Assembly (NCBI RefSeq): GCF_041431415.1
Contig: NZ_CP107845.1
Coordinates: 5,766,001 to 5,830,000, forward strand
DNA from: Streptomyces sp. NBC_00513
Lineage (GTDB): Bacteria > Actinomycetota > Actinomycetes > Streptomycetales > Streptomycetaceae
Length of the DNA: 64,000 nt
Reading direction: 5' to 3'
Positions 53,050 to 63,866 of the stretch are shown in pieces (positions within the stretch are counted from its first letter, which is position 1; each line of letters opens with the position of its first letter). The position numbers and the translations under genes were made by a program. Under the pieces are notes generated by a model, which saw only the letters and a program-made list of their open reading frames with translations, was not told where the DNA came from and ran no database searches.

Positions 53050-54051
53050 ATGGGACGCATCGTCGTCATCAGCACCGGCGGAACGATAGCCAGCCGCTGG
53101 CAGGGGTCCGGCTTCGCGGCCGACGCCGACGGCAGCGAGGTGATGGCCACCGCCCCGCTCCCCGAGGGCATCACCGTCGAGGTCGTGGACCTGTTCAGCG
53201 TCAACAGCCCCCGGCTCACCACCGCCCACCAGCTGACCCTGCTCCGCACCGTCCACGAGGTCCTCGCCGACCCCGACGTCGACGGCATCGTCGTCACCCA
53301 CGGCACCGACACCCTGGAGGAGTCGGCCTTCCTCGTCGACCTCCACCACCACGACCCGCGCACCGTCGTCTTCACCGGCTCGCAACTGCCCATGGGCTCC
53401 GCGGACGGCGACGGCCCGGGCAACCTGTACGACGCGCTGCTCACCGCCGCCTCCACCCGCGGGCTCGGCGTCCTGATCACCTTCGCCGGACGGGTGCACG
53501 CCGCGCGCGGGACCGTGAAGACCCAGGCCGTGGCCCTGGACGCGTTCGCCGACCCCTCGAAGGAACTGCTCGGGAAGATCGGCTTCGGCAAGGTCACCAT
53601 GCTGCGCACCCCGCAGCGACCGACCCCGCTCGCCCTGCCCTCCATGCCGGAACTGCCGCCCCGCGTGGACATGGTGATGCACCACGCCGACGGCGACCCG
53701 GTGCTCCTGAACGCCGCCGTCGAGGCGGGCGCGCGCGGCATCGTCCTCGTCGGCACCGGGGCCGGCAACGCCACCCCCGAGATCGTCGACGCGGTACGGG
53801 ACGCCGTCGAGCGGGGCGTGCTGGTCGCCCTGACCACGCGGGTCGCCGCCGGGCCGGTCACGGAGATCTACACGCACGGCGGGGCGGTCGACCTGGTCGC
53901 CGCCGGGGCCGTCCCCTCCGGCACGCTGCGCGCGGGTCAGGTGCGCATCGCCGTACTGTCCGCGCTGCTCGCGGACGTCGAGCCCGGCGAACGGGTGCGG
54001 GTCCTGCGCGACGCCCTGGCCTCCGGCGGGCCGGTGCTGGTCGAGGCCTGA
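53050..54051 (+). CDS. L-asparaginase (type I/II asparaginase family)
   Basis: This 333-residue enzyme hydrolyses L-asparagine to aspartate and ammonia. Both threonine motifs are present: ISTGGTIASRWQ at residues ~7-18, with nucleophile Thr12, and VVTHGTDTLEESAF near 85. No signal peptide is visible, so it should be cytoplasmic. ATG 53050 is preceded by GAAGGG; an in-frame start at 53002 would add 16 unconserved residues. It is divergent from an AsnC-type regulator and ends before a strong terminator. Confidence 0.93.
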   Translation: MGRIVVISTGGTIASRWQGSGFAADADGSEVMATAPLPEGITVEVVDLFSVNSPRLTTAHQLTLLRTVHEVLADPDVDGIVVTHGTDTLEESAFLVDLHHHDPRTVVFTGSQLPMGSADGDGPGNLYDALLTAASTRGLGVLITFAGRVHAARGTVKTQAVALDAFADPSKELLGKIGFGKVTMLRTPQRPTPLALPSMPELPPRVDMVMHHADGDPVLLNAAVEAGARGIVLVGTGAGNATPEIVDAVRDAVERGVLVALTTRVAAGPVTEIYTHGGAVDLVAAGAVPSGTLRAGQVRIAVLSALLADVEPGERVRVLRDALASGGPVLVEA

Positions 54052-54067
54052 CCTCCGCGACCTCGCG

Positions 54068-54112
54068 CGAGGGCGGGGCGGGCACGGGAATCCCCGGCCC
54101 GCCCCGCCCTCG
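54068..54112. terminator. Bidirectional terminator between asparaginase and meaB
   Basis: A perfect 16-bp stem: CGAGGGCGGGGCGGGC (54068-54083) pairs with GCCCGCCCCGCCCTCG (54097-54112) around a 13-base loop, between convergent genes. Confidence 0.85.
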
Positions 54113-54165
54113 TCGTACACCCCCGTGTTCGCCCCGCACCCCGCGCCCCGCCGGATCCGGGCCCG

Positions 54166-55149
54166 TCAGGAGGCGTGGAAGGCCTTCAGGATCCGGTCCG
54201 CCGCCAGGGTCGGCGTCAGGGTGCCCTCCCGCACCGAGGCCTCCAGCGCGGGAGCGAGATCGCGTACGGCCGGATCGGCGCGCAGCCGCTCCAACAGCTC
54301 CTCGCGCACCATCGACCAGGTCCACTCCACCTGCTGCGCGGCCCGCTTCGCGGCCAGCCGCCCGCCCGCCTCCAGCAGCCGGCGATGCTGCTCCAGGCGG
54401 TTCCAGATCTCGTCCAGACCCGCCGACTCCCGCGCGCTGCACGTCAGGACCGGCGGGGTCCAGGCCGCGTCGGCCGGATGCATCAACCGCAGCGCGCCCG
54501 CCAGTTCACGCGCCGCCGACTTCGCCTCGCGTTCGTGCGGGCCGTCGGCCTTGTTCACGGCCAGCACGTCGGCCAGTTCCAGGACGCCCTTCTTGATGCC
54601 CTGGAGCTGATCGCCCGTACGGGCCAGCGAGAGCAGGAGGAAGGAGTCGACCATGCCGGCCACGGTCGTCTCCGACTGGCCGACCCCGACCGTCTCGACG
54701 AGGACCACGTCGTAGCCCGCCGCCTCCATCACGATCATCGACTCACGGGTGGCCTTGGCGACCCCGCCCAGCGTGCCCGCCGAGGGGGAGGGCCGGACGA
54801 AGGCCGCCGGGTCCACCGCGAGGCGTTCCATCCGGGTCTTGTCGCCGAGGATGGAGCCGCCCGTGCGGGTGGAGGACGGGTCCACGGCCAGGACCGCCAC
54901 CCGGTGGCCCAGCGCCGTGAGCATCGTGCCGAAGGCGTCGATGAAGGTGGACTTGCCCACCCCCGGGACGCCGCTGATGCCGATCCGGCGCGCGCGCCCC
55001 GAGTGCGGGAGCAGCTCCGTCAGGAGCTGCTGGGCCAACGCCCGGTGGGCGGGCAGGGTGGACTCGACGAGCGTGATGGCGCGCGCGACGAACGCGCGCT
55101 TACCGTCGAGGACCCCCTTCGCGTACGCCTCGATGTCGATCTTCGGCAT
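54166..55149 (-). CDS. meaB: Methylmalonyl-CoA mutase-associated GTPase MeaB
   Basis: This 327-residue G3E GTPase protects and reactivates B12-dependent methylmalonyl-CoA mutase. Walker A is GVPGVGKST (residues 60-68), switch-type residues lie in VDPSSTRTGGSILGDKTRM, VETVGVGQSE is the family motif and NKAD the base-specificity motif. It starts 10 bases after the mutB stop and belongs to the mutA-mutB-meaB operon, as in many actinobacteria. Confidence 0.95.
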   Translation of the reverse strand: MPKIDIEAYAKGVLDGKRAFVARAITLVESTLPAHRALAQQLLTELLPHSGRARRIGISGVPGVGKSTFIDAFGTMLTALGHRVAVLAVDPSSTRTGGSILGDKTRMERLAVDPAAFVRPSPSAGTLGGVAKATRESMIVMEAAGYDVVLVETVGVGQSETTVAGMVDSFLLLSLARTGDQLQGIKKGVLELADVLAVNKADGPHEREAKSAARELAGALRLMHPADAAWTPPVLTCSARESAGLDEIWNRLEQHRRLLEAGGRLAAKRAAQQVEWTWSMVREELLERLRADPAVRDLAPALEASVREGTLTPTLAADRILKAFHAS

Positions 55150-55159
55150 CGACGCCCGC

Positions 55160-57345
<2,186 letters not shown>

Positions 57346-57349
<4 letters not shown>

Positions 57350-59205
57350 GGGGCCACTCCCATCCGGTCGAGTACGGAGGACAGTACGGCGACCGCGTCG
57401 CAGCCGGCGAAGACGTACTCGTCCACGGCCTGCCCGGCGGTACCGGGCCTGCCGGCGAGGAACACGGTCGTGGCGCCGGCCGAGCGCAGGGCCGCGGCCA
57501 CCGCCTCGGCCTGCTCCTCGTACAGCGCGTCGCTGGAGCACAGCACCGCCATGCCGTCCGCGCCGCTCGCGGCGTAGGCGGCGGCGGCCGTCTCCGGGGT
57601 CACCGACACCGGGTCGTGCACCGGCTCGACGCCGCCCGCCTGGAAGAGGTTCGAGGCGAAGGTGGCGCGGCCGGTGTGCGCGGCCGCCGGCCCCAGGGCC
57701 GCCAGGAAGATCCGCGGCCGGGCCCCGGTCGCCGCGAGGTGCGCGTCACCGCGGGCGCGCAGGGCCTCGTACGCCTCGTCGCGCCGGACGCGGGGCAGCC
57801 CGCCGGTCGGTCCCTCGGGCGCGGGTTCGCGTACGACGGGCTTCTCCGACAGGTTCGGGAACTCGCTGACGCCGGTGATCGGTTCGCGGCGCTTGGCGAG
57901 CTTCTTGGAACGCTCGGCCCAGGTGGCCGCCAGGCGCTCGGCGACCAGGCCGGAGCGCAGGGCCTCGGGAAGACCGCCCGCCTTCTCCACCGTACGGAAG
58001 AACTCCCAGGCGGCAGCGGCGAGTTCGGTGGTGAGCTGCTCGACGTAGTAGGAACCGCCGGCCGGGTCGATCACCCGGGCCAGGTGCGACTCCTCCAACA
58101 GGATCGTGGAGGTGTTGCGGGCGATGCGGCGTGCGAACGCGTCGGGCAGGCCCAGGTCGTGGTCGAAGGGGAGCACGGTGACGGAGTCCGCGCCGGCCAC
58201 GCCCGCCGCCATGCAGGCGACGGTGGTGCGCAGCATGTTCACCCACGGGTCGCGCCGGGTCATCATCACCGGTGAGGTGACCGCGTGTTGACGCTGCGCG
58301 GCGGCCTCCGGGACCCCGCAGGCCTCGCCGATCCGGGCCCAGAGCCGGCGGGCGGCGCGCAGCTTGGCGATGGTGAGGAACTGGTCGGCGGTGGCCGCGT
58401 AGCGGAACTCCAGCTGCCCGAAGGCCTCTTCGGTGCTCACGCCGGCGTCCGTGAGGGCGCGGAGGTAGGCGACGCCGGTGGCCAGGGACAACCCCAGCTC
58501 CTCGGCCGCGCTGCCGCCCGCCTCGTGGTAGGGCAGGGCGTCCGCGACCAGGGTGCGTACGTGGGGCCAGTCGGCGGCCGTCTCCCGGGCGAGCGCGGCG
58601 GCCTCGGCGAGGTCGAGCGGCTCACCCGTACGGGCCTCGTGTCCCAGCGGGTCGACACCGAGCGAGGCACGGGCGGCCTCGGGGGCCACCCCGCGGTCGG
58701 CGTACAGGTCCAGCAGCGCGCGGGCGGCGTCGGCGTACGCGGCGCCCGCGTCGAGCGTGATCGGGGCGAGGTCGAGGTAGACGCCCTCCAGGGCGCGGGC
58801 GAGACCGTCCACCGGGAGCCCGGTGGGGCCCAGGGTGAGCCAGAGGGAGGTGGTGCCGTTCTCCAGGTCCGCCAGGGCCGCCTCGTTCACCCGAACGGGG
58901 TCGCTGCCGGCGAGCCGCTGGCGTACGTCCCAGCCCGACGCGCTGGTGCCCTCGGGCGTGCCGCCGCGGACGAAGGGGGCGAACCCGGGGAAGCCGGTGT
59001 CCTCCGCGTCGGGGCGTGCGGTGTACAGGGGGCGGGTGCGGAGCCCGTCCTCAAGCGTGGTGGACAACGCGTCTTCAGCTGCCTCGCCGGAGGCTTCCTT
59101 GCCCGACTTGCGCAGTACGCCTTCAACCAGGCGCTGCCACTGCTCATGTGTCGCGTCAGGAAACTCGGCGGCCAGGGAGAGCCCGTCGTCAGGCAGGACC
59201 GTCAT
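57346..59205 (-). CDS. mutA: Methylmalonyl-CoA mutase small subunit
   Basis: This 619-residue subunit is homologous to MutB but lacks the cobalamin-ligand motif: the C-terminal region ([20 protein letters not shown]) has no DxHxxG, as expected for the non-catalytic subunit. The mutase-like barrel is marked by [20 protein letters not shown] and [19 protein letters not shown] 59205 was chosen because [16 protein letters not shown] is the plausible N terminus; the open frame extends upstream but without similarity. Its stop overlaps mutB, so both subunits are made in a coupled way. A ROK regulator gene ends 79 bases upstream on the same strand. Confidence 0.93.
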
Positions 59206-59284
59206 GGCTCGAATGCTAGGGGGGTCGCTCAATCGAGACCAGGACCGCCGGATGTGATCTCGCACTCGCAGGTCAGCGGGTGAG

Positions 59285-60610
59285 TTACCCGCGAGTAGGG
59301 GTATGGGGGGCGATGTCGGGCAGGCCGGTGGGCGCGGTGGCGGCGGCGAGGGCGGGCGCGGCGGCGGGGTCCTGGAACAGCGGGCCGAGCAGGACCGTCG
59401 CCGACGCCTGGGTGAGGACCGCCGGACCCGCGTACGGGCCGATGATCCGGGCCGGGTCGTCGCAGACGTGCGACTGGGCCGTCGCCGCCTCGCGGATCTC
59501 GTCGAGATAGCCCTCGTGCAGGATGCTCGACAGCTCCGAGACCAGCAGCACCGCCGGGTTGAACACGTCCAGCAACAGGGCCGCGGCCCGCCCCACCGCA
59601 CGGGCCCGCCCGCGCAGCAGCCGGTCGGCGCGGGGATCGCCGGTGGCGGCCGCGTCCACGATCAGCCCGATGGCCGGCTCCGGAACGATCCCGAGGCGCA
59701 CGGCCTCGGCGCCCAGGGCCGTGTCGGAGGCGGTGGCCTGGAGGCACCCCGTACGGCCGCACGCGCACCGGACCGCCGATCCGGGGACGGGAAGGTGGGC
59801 GACGTCGCCCGCGGCCGCACCCGGGCCCTGGTGGACGGTGCCCTCGATGCCGAACGCGGCGTCCACCACGTTGCCGATGAACAGGTGCACGAGGCTGCGG
59901 CGGGCCGACGGGTGCCCGAACAGCATCTCGGCGCGGGCCACGGCCCGGGCGTGGTTGTCCAGGTGCACCGGCAACCCCAGGGCGGCCGAGAGCTCGGCCG
60001 CGAGCGGCTTGTCGTACCAGCCGAGCGCCTCGTGCCGTACGACGGTCCCCTCGGCGGGGCGGATCCAGCCGCCGAGCGCGGCGCCGATGCCCAGGAGGGG
60101 GCGGTGGGCGGTCTTCGCCGCCGGCCCGGTGGCGGTTCCGGTGTGGCTGTGCGTGGCGTGGCCGTGCTCGCGGAGGAAGCGGCCCAGTTCCGTCGCGAGG
60201 CGGGCGGATGTCGGCGGTCCGTCCGTGTGCGGGAGGGTGCGTCGGGCCACCACCTGGCCGCGGAGGTCGACCAGGCTGAAGTTCGAGGCGGGCACGCCGA
60301 TGTGCAGTCCGGCGGCGAGCGGACCGCCCACGGCCCCCGTGTGCAGGTCCAGCGGGATCCGGGGGCGGCCGGCGGTGCCGGGCCCACCCGTCTCACCCGT
60401 CTCACCCGTCCCGCCCGTCCCGGTCGGATGCGGGAGTTCGCGCAGCAGGCCGCTGCGGAGCAGGCCGGTGGTCTGGCGGGAGACGGCGGCCTGGCTGAGA
60501 CCGCTCAGCGCCGAGATGCCGCTGCGGGCGACGGGGCCGTGCGCGAGGACGGTCCGCAGGACGGTGGCGGCGTTGGCGGCCGCGCGGCTGTCGCCGGGGG
60601 TGGGGGGCAT
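59285..60610 (-). CDS. ROK-family transcriptional regulator
   Basis: This 441-residue protein has an N-terminal winged-helix domain (VLRTVLAHGPVARSGISALS, GLSQAAVSRQTTGLLRSGLL) and a ROK sugar-kinase-like domain. The zinc-site motif appears as CACGRTGCLQATAS, with Gln where Glu is common. The ATP-binding signature near GLHIGVPASNFSLVDLRG is degenerate, as in repressors rather than kinases. A short Gly/Thr/Glu repeat linker (TGGTGETGETGG) separates the domains. It is upstream of and co-directional with mutA, but may instead control a sugar operon elsewhere. The ligand is unknown. Confidence 0.88.
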   Translation of the reverse strand: MPPTPGDSRAAANAATVLRTVLAHGPVARSGISALSGLSQAAVSRQTTGLLRSGLLRELPHPTGTGGTGETGETGGPGTAGRPRIPLDLHTGAVGGPLAAGLHIGVPASNFSLVDLRGQVVARRTLPHTDGPPTSARLATELGRFLREHGHATHSHTGTATGPAAKTAHRPLLGIGAALGGWIRPAEGTVVRHEALGWYDKPLAAELSAALGLPVHLDNHARAVARAEMLFGHPSARRSLVHLFIGNVVDAAFGIEGTVHQGPGAAAGDVAHLPVPGSAVRCACGRTGCLQATASDTALGAEAVRLGIVPEPAIGLIVDAAATGDPRADRLLRGRARAVGRAAALLLDVFNPAVLLVSELSSILHEGYLDEIREAATAQSHVCDDPARIIGPYAGPAVLTQASATVLLGPLFQDPAAAPALAAATAPTGLPDIAPHTPTRG

Positions 60611-60980
60611 GGGGCGACCGTAGCCCTGGCCGGGCGGGGGTGTGTGTCGGGGTCGGTGCGTTCAGCCCCGTCGGCCGGTCCGGCCCATCCAGCCTCGCCG
60701 GCGTTTGAGGCGCGGGGTACGGGGCGGAGCCCCGAAAGCCCGGCGGAGCCGGGGCCGCTTCGCGCGACGGTGGCGCGGACTCCGGCAACCCCGGCCCCGC
60801 CGGTGAGGCGTGGGCCCGGGCCCGGTGACGTGGCGGCCGCGTTGCGGGGGCGTGAAATCCGGCCATGGTTTTCGGCCGTGGCCCGGGGTGGGCCGGGGGG
60901 TTTCCGGCGGGGGGAACGGGCAGGTCAGGGGTGCTGTGCGGGGTTTTGGCGCCGGGCGCCGGCGGGGGCTGCGGTGGGGG
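60611..60980. other. Intergenic region upstream of the Cys leader ORF
   Basis: About 370 bases of G/C-rich sequence between the ROK gene start and the leader promoter. Apart from the repeat at 60683-60757 no gene is supported. The ROK promoter, pointing left, should lie close to 60611. Confidence 0.5.
60683..60757. repeat. Streptomyces-type palindromic intergenic repeat
   Basis: The sequence around CAGCCTCGCCGGCGTTTGAG, followed by GCGGGG and the hairpin CGGGGC-GGA-GCCCCG (60720-60734), matches a repeat I recognise as frequent in Streptomyces intergenic DNA. The AAAGCCCGGCGGAGCC continuation is also typical. Such repeats usually mark non-coding gaps. Confidence 0.6.
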
Positions 60981-61009
60981 TTGACCCCGGCGGGGGGCGC
61001 TGACAGTCT
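60981..61009 (+). promoter_or_regulatory. Promoter for the leaderless short ORF
   Basis: A -35 box TTGACC (60981-60986) is followed after 17 bases by CAGTCT (61004-61009) as a -10 box, which fits the vegetative actinobacterial consensus. The expected transcription start, about 7 bases further on, falls at the ATG at 61017, implying a leaderless mRNA. Confidence 0.5.
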
Positions 61010-61016
61010 CCGAGCC

Positions 61017-61118
61017 ATGTCCGCGATCGAGCACCTCGCCCCGCGGCTCCACACCCCCGGCTCCTGTACCGCGCCGGGCGAGTGTCAGGGCCGCCTCCCG
61101 GCCCCGCGCCGCGCCTGA
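61017..61118 (+). CDS. Leaderless short ORF with two Cys codons (putative attenuator leader peptide)
   Basis: This 33-codon ORF encodes a peptide with Cys17 (PGSCTAPG) and Cys23 (GECQGR) and an Arg-rich end. No ribosome binding site precedes the ATG, but a well-spaced promoter places transcription start at or next to it. Two partly exclusive hairpins follow it at 61132-61161, before a sulfonate-type operon. Cys-containing leaderless ORFs upstream of sulfur genes act as cysteine-responsive attenuators in mycobacteria; this could be an equivalent. The two Cys codons are not adjacent, so evidence is moderate. Confidence 0.5.
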   Translation: MSAIEHLAPRLHTPGSCTAPGECQGRLPAPRRA

Positions 61119-61131
61119 GCGACGCCGCTCC

Positions 61132-61161
61132 GGGGTCCTGTGACCCCTCGGTGCCCCGAGG
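61132..61161 (+). promoter_or_regulatory. Overlapping hairpins downstream of the Cys leader ORF
   Basis: GGGGTC (61132-61137) can pair with GACCCC (61142-61147), and CCTCGG (61146-61151) with CCGAGG (61156-61161). The two stems share bases 61146-61147, so full formation of one limits the other, as in attenuators. They begin 13 bases after the leader stop and lie 120 bases before the TauD-like gene. Confidence 0.4.
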
Positions 61162-61280
61162 CCGCTTCCGCCCCCGCCCCCGCCCCGCCCCGTGTGCGTG
61201 CCGTTCGCCGCGCATCGCGCCCCGTTCGCGTACCGGCATTTCTTCCCCTGCGGAAATAAATCTCTGACCCGGGAGTTCCC

Positions 61281-62213
61281 ATGACCACTGTCACCTCTGT
61301 CTCCGTCGCCAAGATCGGCGGCCGCATCGGCGCCGAGATCGGCGGCGTCCGCCTCGGCGGCGACCTGCCCGCCGAGACCGTCGCCGAGATCCGTGCCGCC
61401 CTCCTCGCCCACAAGGTGGTCTTCTTCCGCGGCCAGGACCACCTCGACGAGGCCGGACACGAGGAGTTCGCCCGGCTGCTCGGCGCGCCGGTCGCCCACC
61501 CGACCGTGCCCTCCGCCGACGGCCGGTACGCCCTCGGCATCGACTCCGACCACGGCGCCCGCGCCAACCAGTGGCACACCGACGTCACCTTCGTCCCCGC
61601 CTACCCCGCCTTCTCCATCCTCCGCGCCGTCACCATCCCCCCGTACGGCGGCAACACGCTCTGGGCCAACACCGCCACCGCCTACGCGGGCCTCCCGGAG
61701 CCGTTGCGGGTCCTGGCCGACGGCCTGCGCGCCGTGCACTCCAACGAGTACGACTACGCCGCCCTGCGGCCCGACGCGCTCCCCGAGGCCCTCGCCCAGT
61801 ACCGCGAGGTGTTCACCTCCACCACGTTCCTCACCGAGCACCCGGTGGTCCGCGTCCACCCCGAGACGGGCGAACGCACCCTGCTCCTCGGCAACTTCGT
61901 CCAGCGGATCACCGGCCTCACCGGCCGGGACTCCCGCGTCCTCCAGGACCTGTTCCAGGCGCACGTCGAGAGCCCCGAGAACACCGTCCGTTGGCAGTGG
62001 CGCGCCGGCGACGTCGCGATCTGGGACAACCGCGCCACCCAGCACTACGGCGTCGACGACTCCGACGACCACGAGCGCACCCTGCGCCGCGTCACCGTCG
62101 ACGGCGACGTGCCCGTCGGCCCCGACGGACGCCCGTCCCGCCTGATCAGCCCGGAGACCGTGCCCGACCCGGAGTTCGGCATCGCCTCCGGCGCCTCCTC
62201 CGCCTCCGTCTGA
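61281..62213 (+). CDS. TauD/TfdA-family 2-oxoglutarate-dependent dioxygenase
   Basis: This 310-residue Fe(II)/2-oxoglutarate enzyme carries the facial triad HxD motif NQWHTDVTF (His99, Asp101), the distal His in [11 protein letters not shown] and the 2-oxoglutarate-binding Arg in [12 protein letters not shown]. The overall pattern is that of alpha-ketoglutarate-dependent taurine or alkylsulfonate/sulfate-ester dioxygenases, which release sulfite. GGGAG precedes the ATG. It opens an operon with an FMN reductase, a substrate-binding protein and an ABC ATPase, which supports a role in organosulfur use. Confidence 0.9.
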   Translation: MTTVTSVSVAKIGGRIGAEIGGVRLGGDLPAETVAEIRAALLAHKVVFFRGQDHLDEAGHEEFARLLGAPVAHPTVPSADGRYALGIDSDHGARANQWHTDVTFVPAYPAFSILRAVTIPPYGGNTLWANTATAYAGLPEPLRVLADGLRAVHSNEYDYAALRPDALPEALAQYREVFTSTTFLTEHPVVRVHPETGERTLLLGNFVQRITGLTGRDSRVLQDLFQAHVESPENTVRWQWRAGDVAIWDNRATQHYGVDDSDDHERTLRRVTVDGDVPVGPDGRPSRLISPETVPDPEFGIASGASSASV

Positions 62214-62240
62214 CCCCCCCCGCCGCACAAGGAGAGCCCC

Positions 62241-62798
62241 GTGCCCAAGCTGCTCGCCGTCACCGGCAGCCCCTCCGTCCACTCCCGTACCGCCGTGGTC
62301 GTCGACCAGGTGCTGCGTCGTCTGTCCCACTCCGGGTACGAGACCGCGCACCTCGCCGTACGGGAACTGCCCGCCGCCGACCTGCTCTCCGCCCGCCGCG
62401 GCGAGCCCGAGATCCGCCGCGCGGTGGAGGCCGTGGCCGAGGCGGACGGCCTGATCATCGCCACCCCGATCTACAAGGCCTCGTACACCGGCCTGCTCAA
62501 GGCCTTCCTCGACCTGCTCCCGCAGGACGGCCTGGCCGGCAAGACGGTCCTGCCGATCGCCACCGGCGGCAGCCTCGCCCACGTCCTGACCATCGACTAC
62601 GCCCTGCGCCCGGTCCTCTCCGCGCTCGGCGCCCGACACGTCACCGCCGGCCGGTTCGTCCTGGACTCCGCCGTCGAGCGCGGGGACGGCCCGGACCGGC
62701 TCCGGCCCGAGGCGGAGCTGGACCTGTACCAGGCCGTCGACGAGTTCGCCGACGCGCTGCGCATCGCCCCCGCGGGCGCCCTCACCACCGCTCACTGA
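62241..62798 (+). CDS. ssuE: NADPH-dependent FMN reductase (SsuE type)
   Basis: This 185-residue flavodoxin-like protein begins KLLAVTGSPSVHSRT (phosphate-binding loop) and carries ADGLIIATPIYKASYTGLLK and VLPIATGGSLAHVL, typical of SsuE/MsuE reductases that supply FMNH2 to two-component sulfonate monooxygenases. The start is GTG 62241 with AAGGAGAG upstream. No SsuD/MsuD partner is visible before the window ends; it may lie downstream. The gene lies 27 bases after the TauD-like gene. Confidence 0.88.
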   Translation: MPKLLAVTGSPSVHSRTAVVVDQVLRRLSHSGYETAHLAVRELPAADLLSARRGEPEIRRAVEAVAEADGLIIATPIYKASYTGLLKAFLDLLPQDGLAGKTVLPIATGGSLAHVLTIDYALRPVLSALGARHVTAGRFVLDSAVERGDGPDRLRPEAELDLYQAVDEFADALRIAPAGALTTAH

Positions 62799-62825
62799 CC
62801 CCGTACGCACCGACAAGGACCCGTC

Positions 62826-63857
62826 ATGCCCGCAGCCTTCACCACGTCCTCCACCTCCCGACGTCAGTTCCTCACCCTGCTCGGCATCTCGGCGGCCGCG
62901 GTGAGCTGCGGCACGGCCACCGCCACCGGCGGCTCCGGCAAGCAGGTCACGTCCCTGAAGTACCAGGGCTCGGTGGGCGCGGTCACGCTCCCCGAACTGG
63001 CCGCCGATCTCGGGTACCTCGGCAACCTCACCCTGGACTGGGTCGGCAACACCATCAGCGGCCCCCAGGACATCCAGTCCGCGGCCACCGGCCAGACCCA
63101 CTTCGGCGGCGCCTTCAACGGCGCGATCGTCAAACTCGCCGCGAGCAAGGCGCAGATCCAGGCCGTCATCTCCTACTACGGCTCCGACAAGGACACCTAC
63201 CTCGGCTACTACGTCCTGGAGGACAGCCCGATCCGGTCGGCCCGCGACCTGATCGGCAAGAAGGTCGGCATGAACACCCTGGGCGCCCACGCGCAGGCCC
63301 TGCTCGACATCTACCTGGAGCGCAACGGCCTCTCCAAGGGTGACGCCGGCAAGGTCGAGTCCCTCGTCGTCCCGCCCGTCAACACCGAACAGGCCCTGCG
63401 CCAGAAGCAGATCGAGGTGGGCGTCCTCAGCGGTGTGCTGCGCGACAAGGCCCTCGCGGCCGGCGGGATACGCCCGCTGTTCAAGGACTTCGAGCTGTTG
63501 GGGGCGTTCAGCGCCGGCAGTTACGTGATGACCCGGCGCTTCATCAAGGAGAACCCCGACACCGTCAGGACGTTCACCACCGGCGTCGGCAAGGCCATCG
63601 ATTGGTCGCGCACCACCCCGCGCGAGCAGGTCATCGCGCGGCTGACCGACATCGTGAAGAAGCGCGGCCGCAACGAGGACACCTCGACGCTGCGCTACTG
63701 GCGCTCGTACGGGGTCGCGGAGCCGGGGGGCCGGATCGCCGACAAGGAGTTCCAGCTCTGGATCGACTGGCTGGGCGAGCGCGGCGAGATCAAGAAGGGG
63801 CAGCTCAAGGCCGCCGACCTCTACACCAACCAGTTCAACGGGAACGGGAAGGGCTGA
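62826..63857 (+). CDS. ABC transporter substrate-binding lipoprotein (SsuA/TauA type)
   Basis: This 343-residue protein has an export signal with both a twin-arginine stretch (SRRQFLTLLG) and a lipobox (AAVSC, Cys28), so it is probably a Tat- or Sec-exported lipoprotein. The mature part has periplasmic-binding-protein features of the nitrate/sulfonate group: LKYQGSVGAVTLPELAADLG, FGGAFNGAIVKLAASKA, IRSARDLIGKKVGMNTLGAH and TEQALRQKQIEVGVLSG. It should bind a sulfonate or similar anion outside the cell and deliver it to the transporter encoded just downstream. Confidence 0.88.
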   Translation: MPAAFTTSSTSRRQFLTLLGISAAAVSCGTATATGGSGKQVTSLKYQGSVGAVTLPELAADLGYLGNLTLDWVGNTISGPQDIQSAATGQTHFGGAFNGAIVKLAASKAQIQAVISYYGSDKDTYLGYYVLEDSPIRSARDLIGKKVGMNTLGAHAQALLDIYLERNGLSKGDAGKVESLVVPPVNTEQALRQKQIEVGVLSGVLRDKALAAGGIRPLFKDFELLGAFSAGSYVMTRRFIKENPDTVRTFTTGVGKAIDWSRTTPREQVIARLTDIVKKRGRNEDTSTLRYWRSYGVAEPGGRIADKEFQLWIDWLGERGEIKKGQLKAADLYTNQFNGNGKG

Positions 63858-63866
63858 CCGACTGCC

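Noticed and set aside
60402..63290. A 962-codon minus-strand frame across the sulfonate operon
   Set aside because: It covers three well-supported plus-strand genes and an intergenic repeat; its translation is low complexity.
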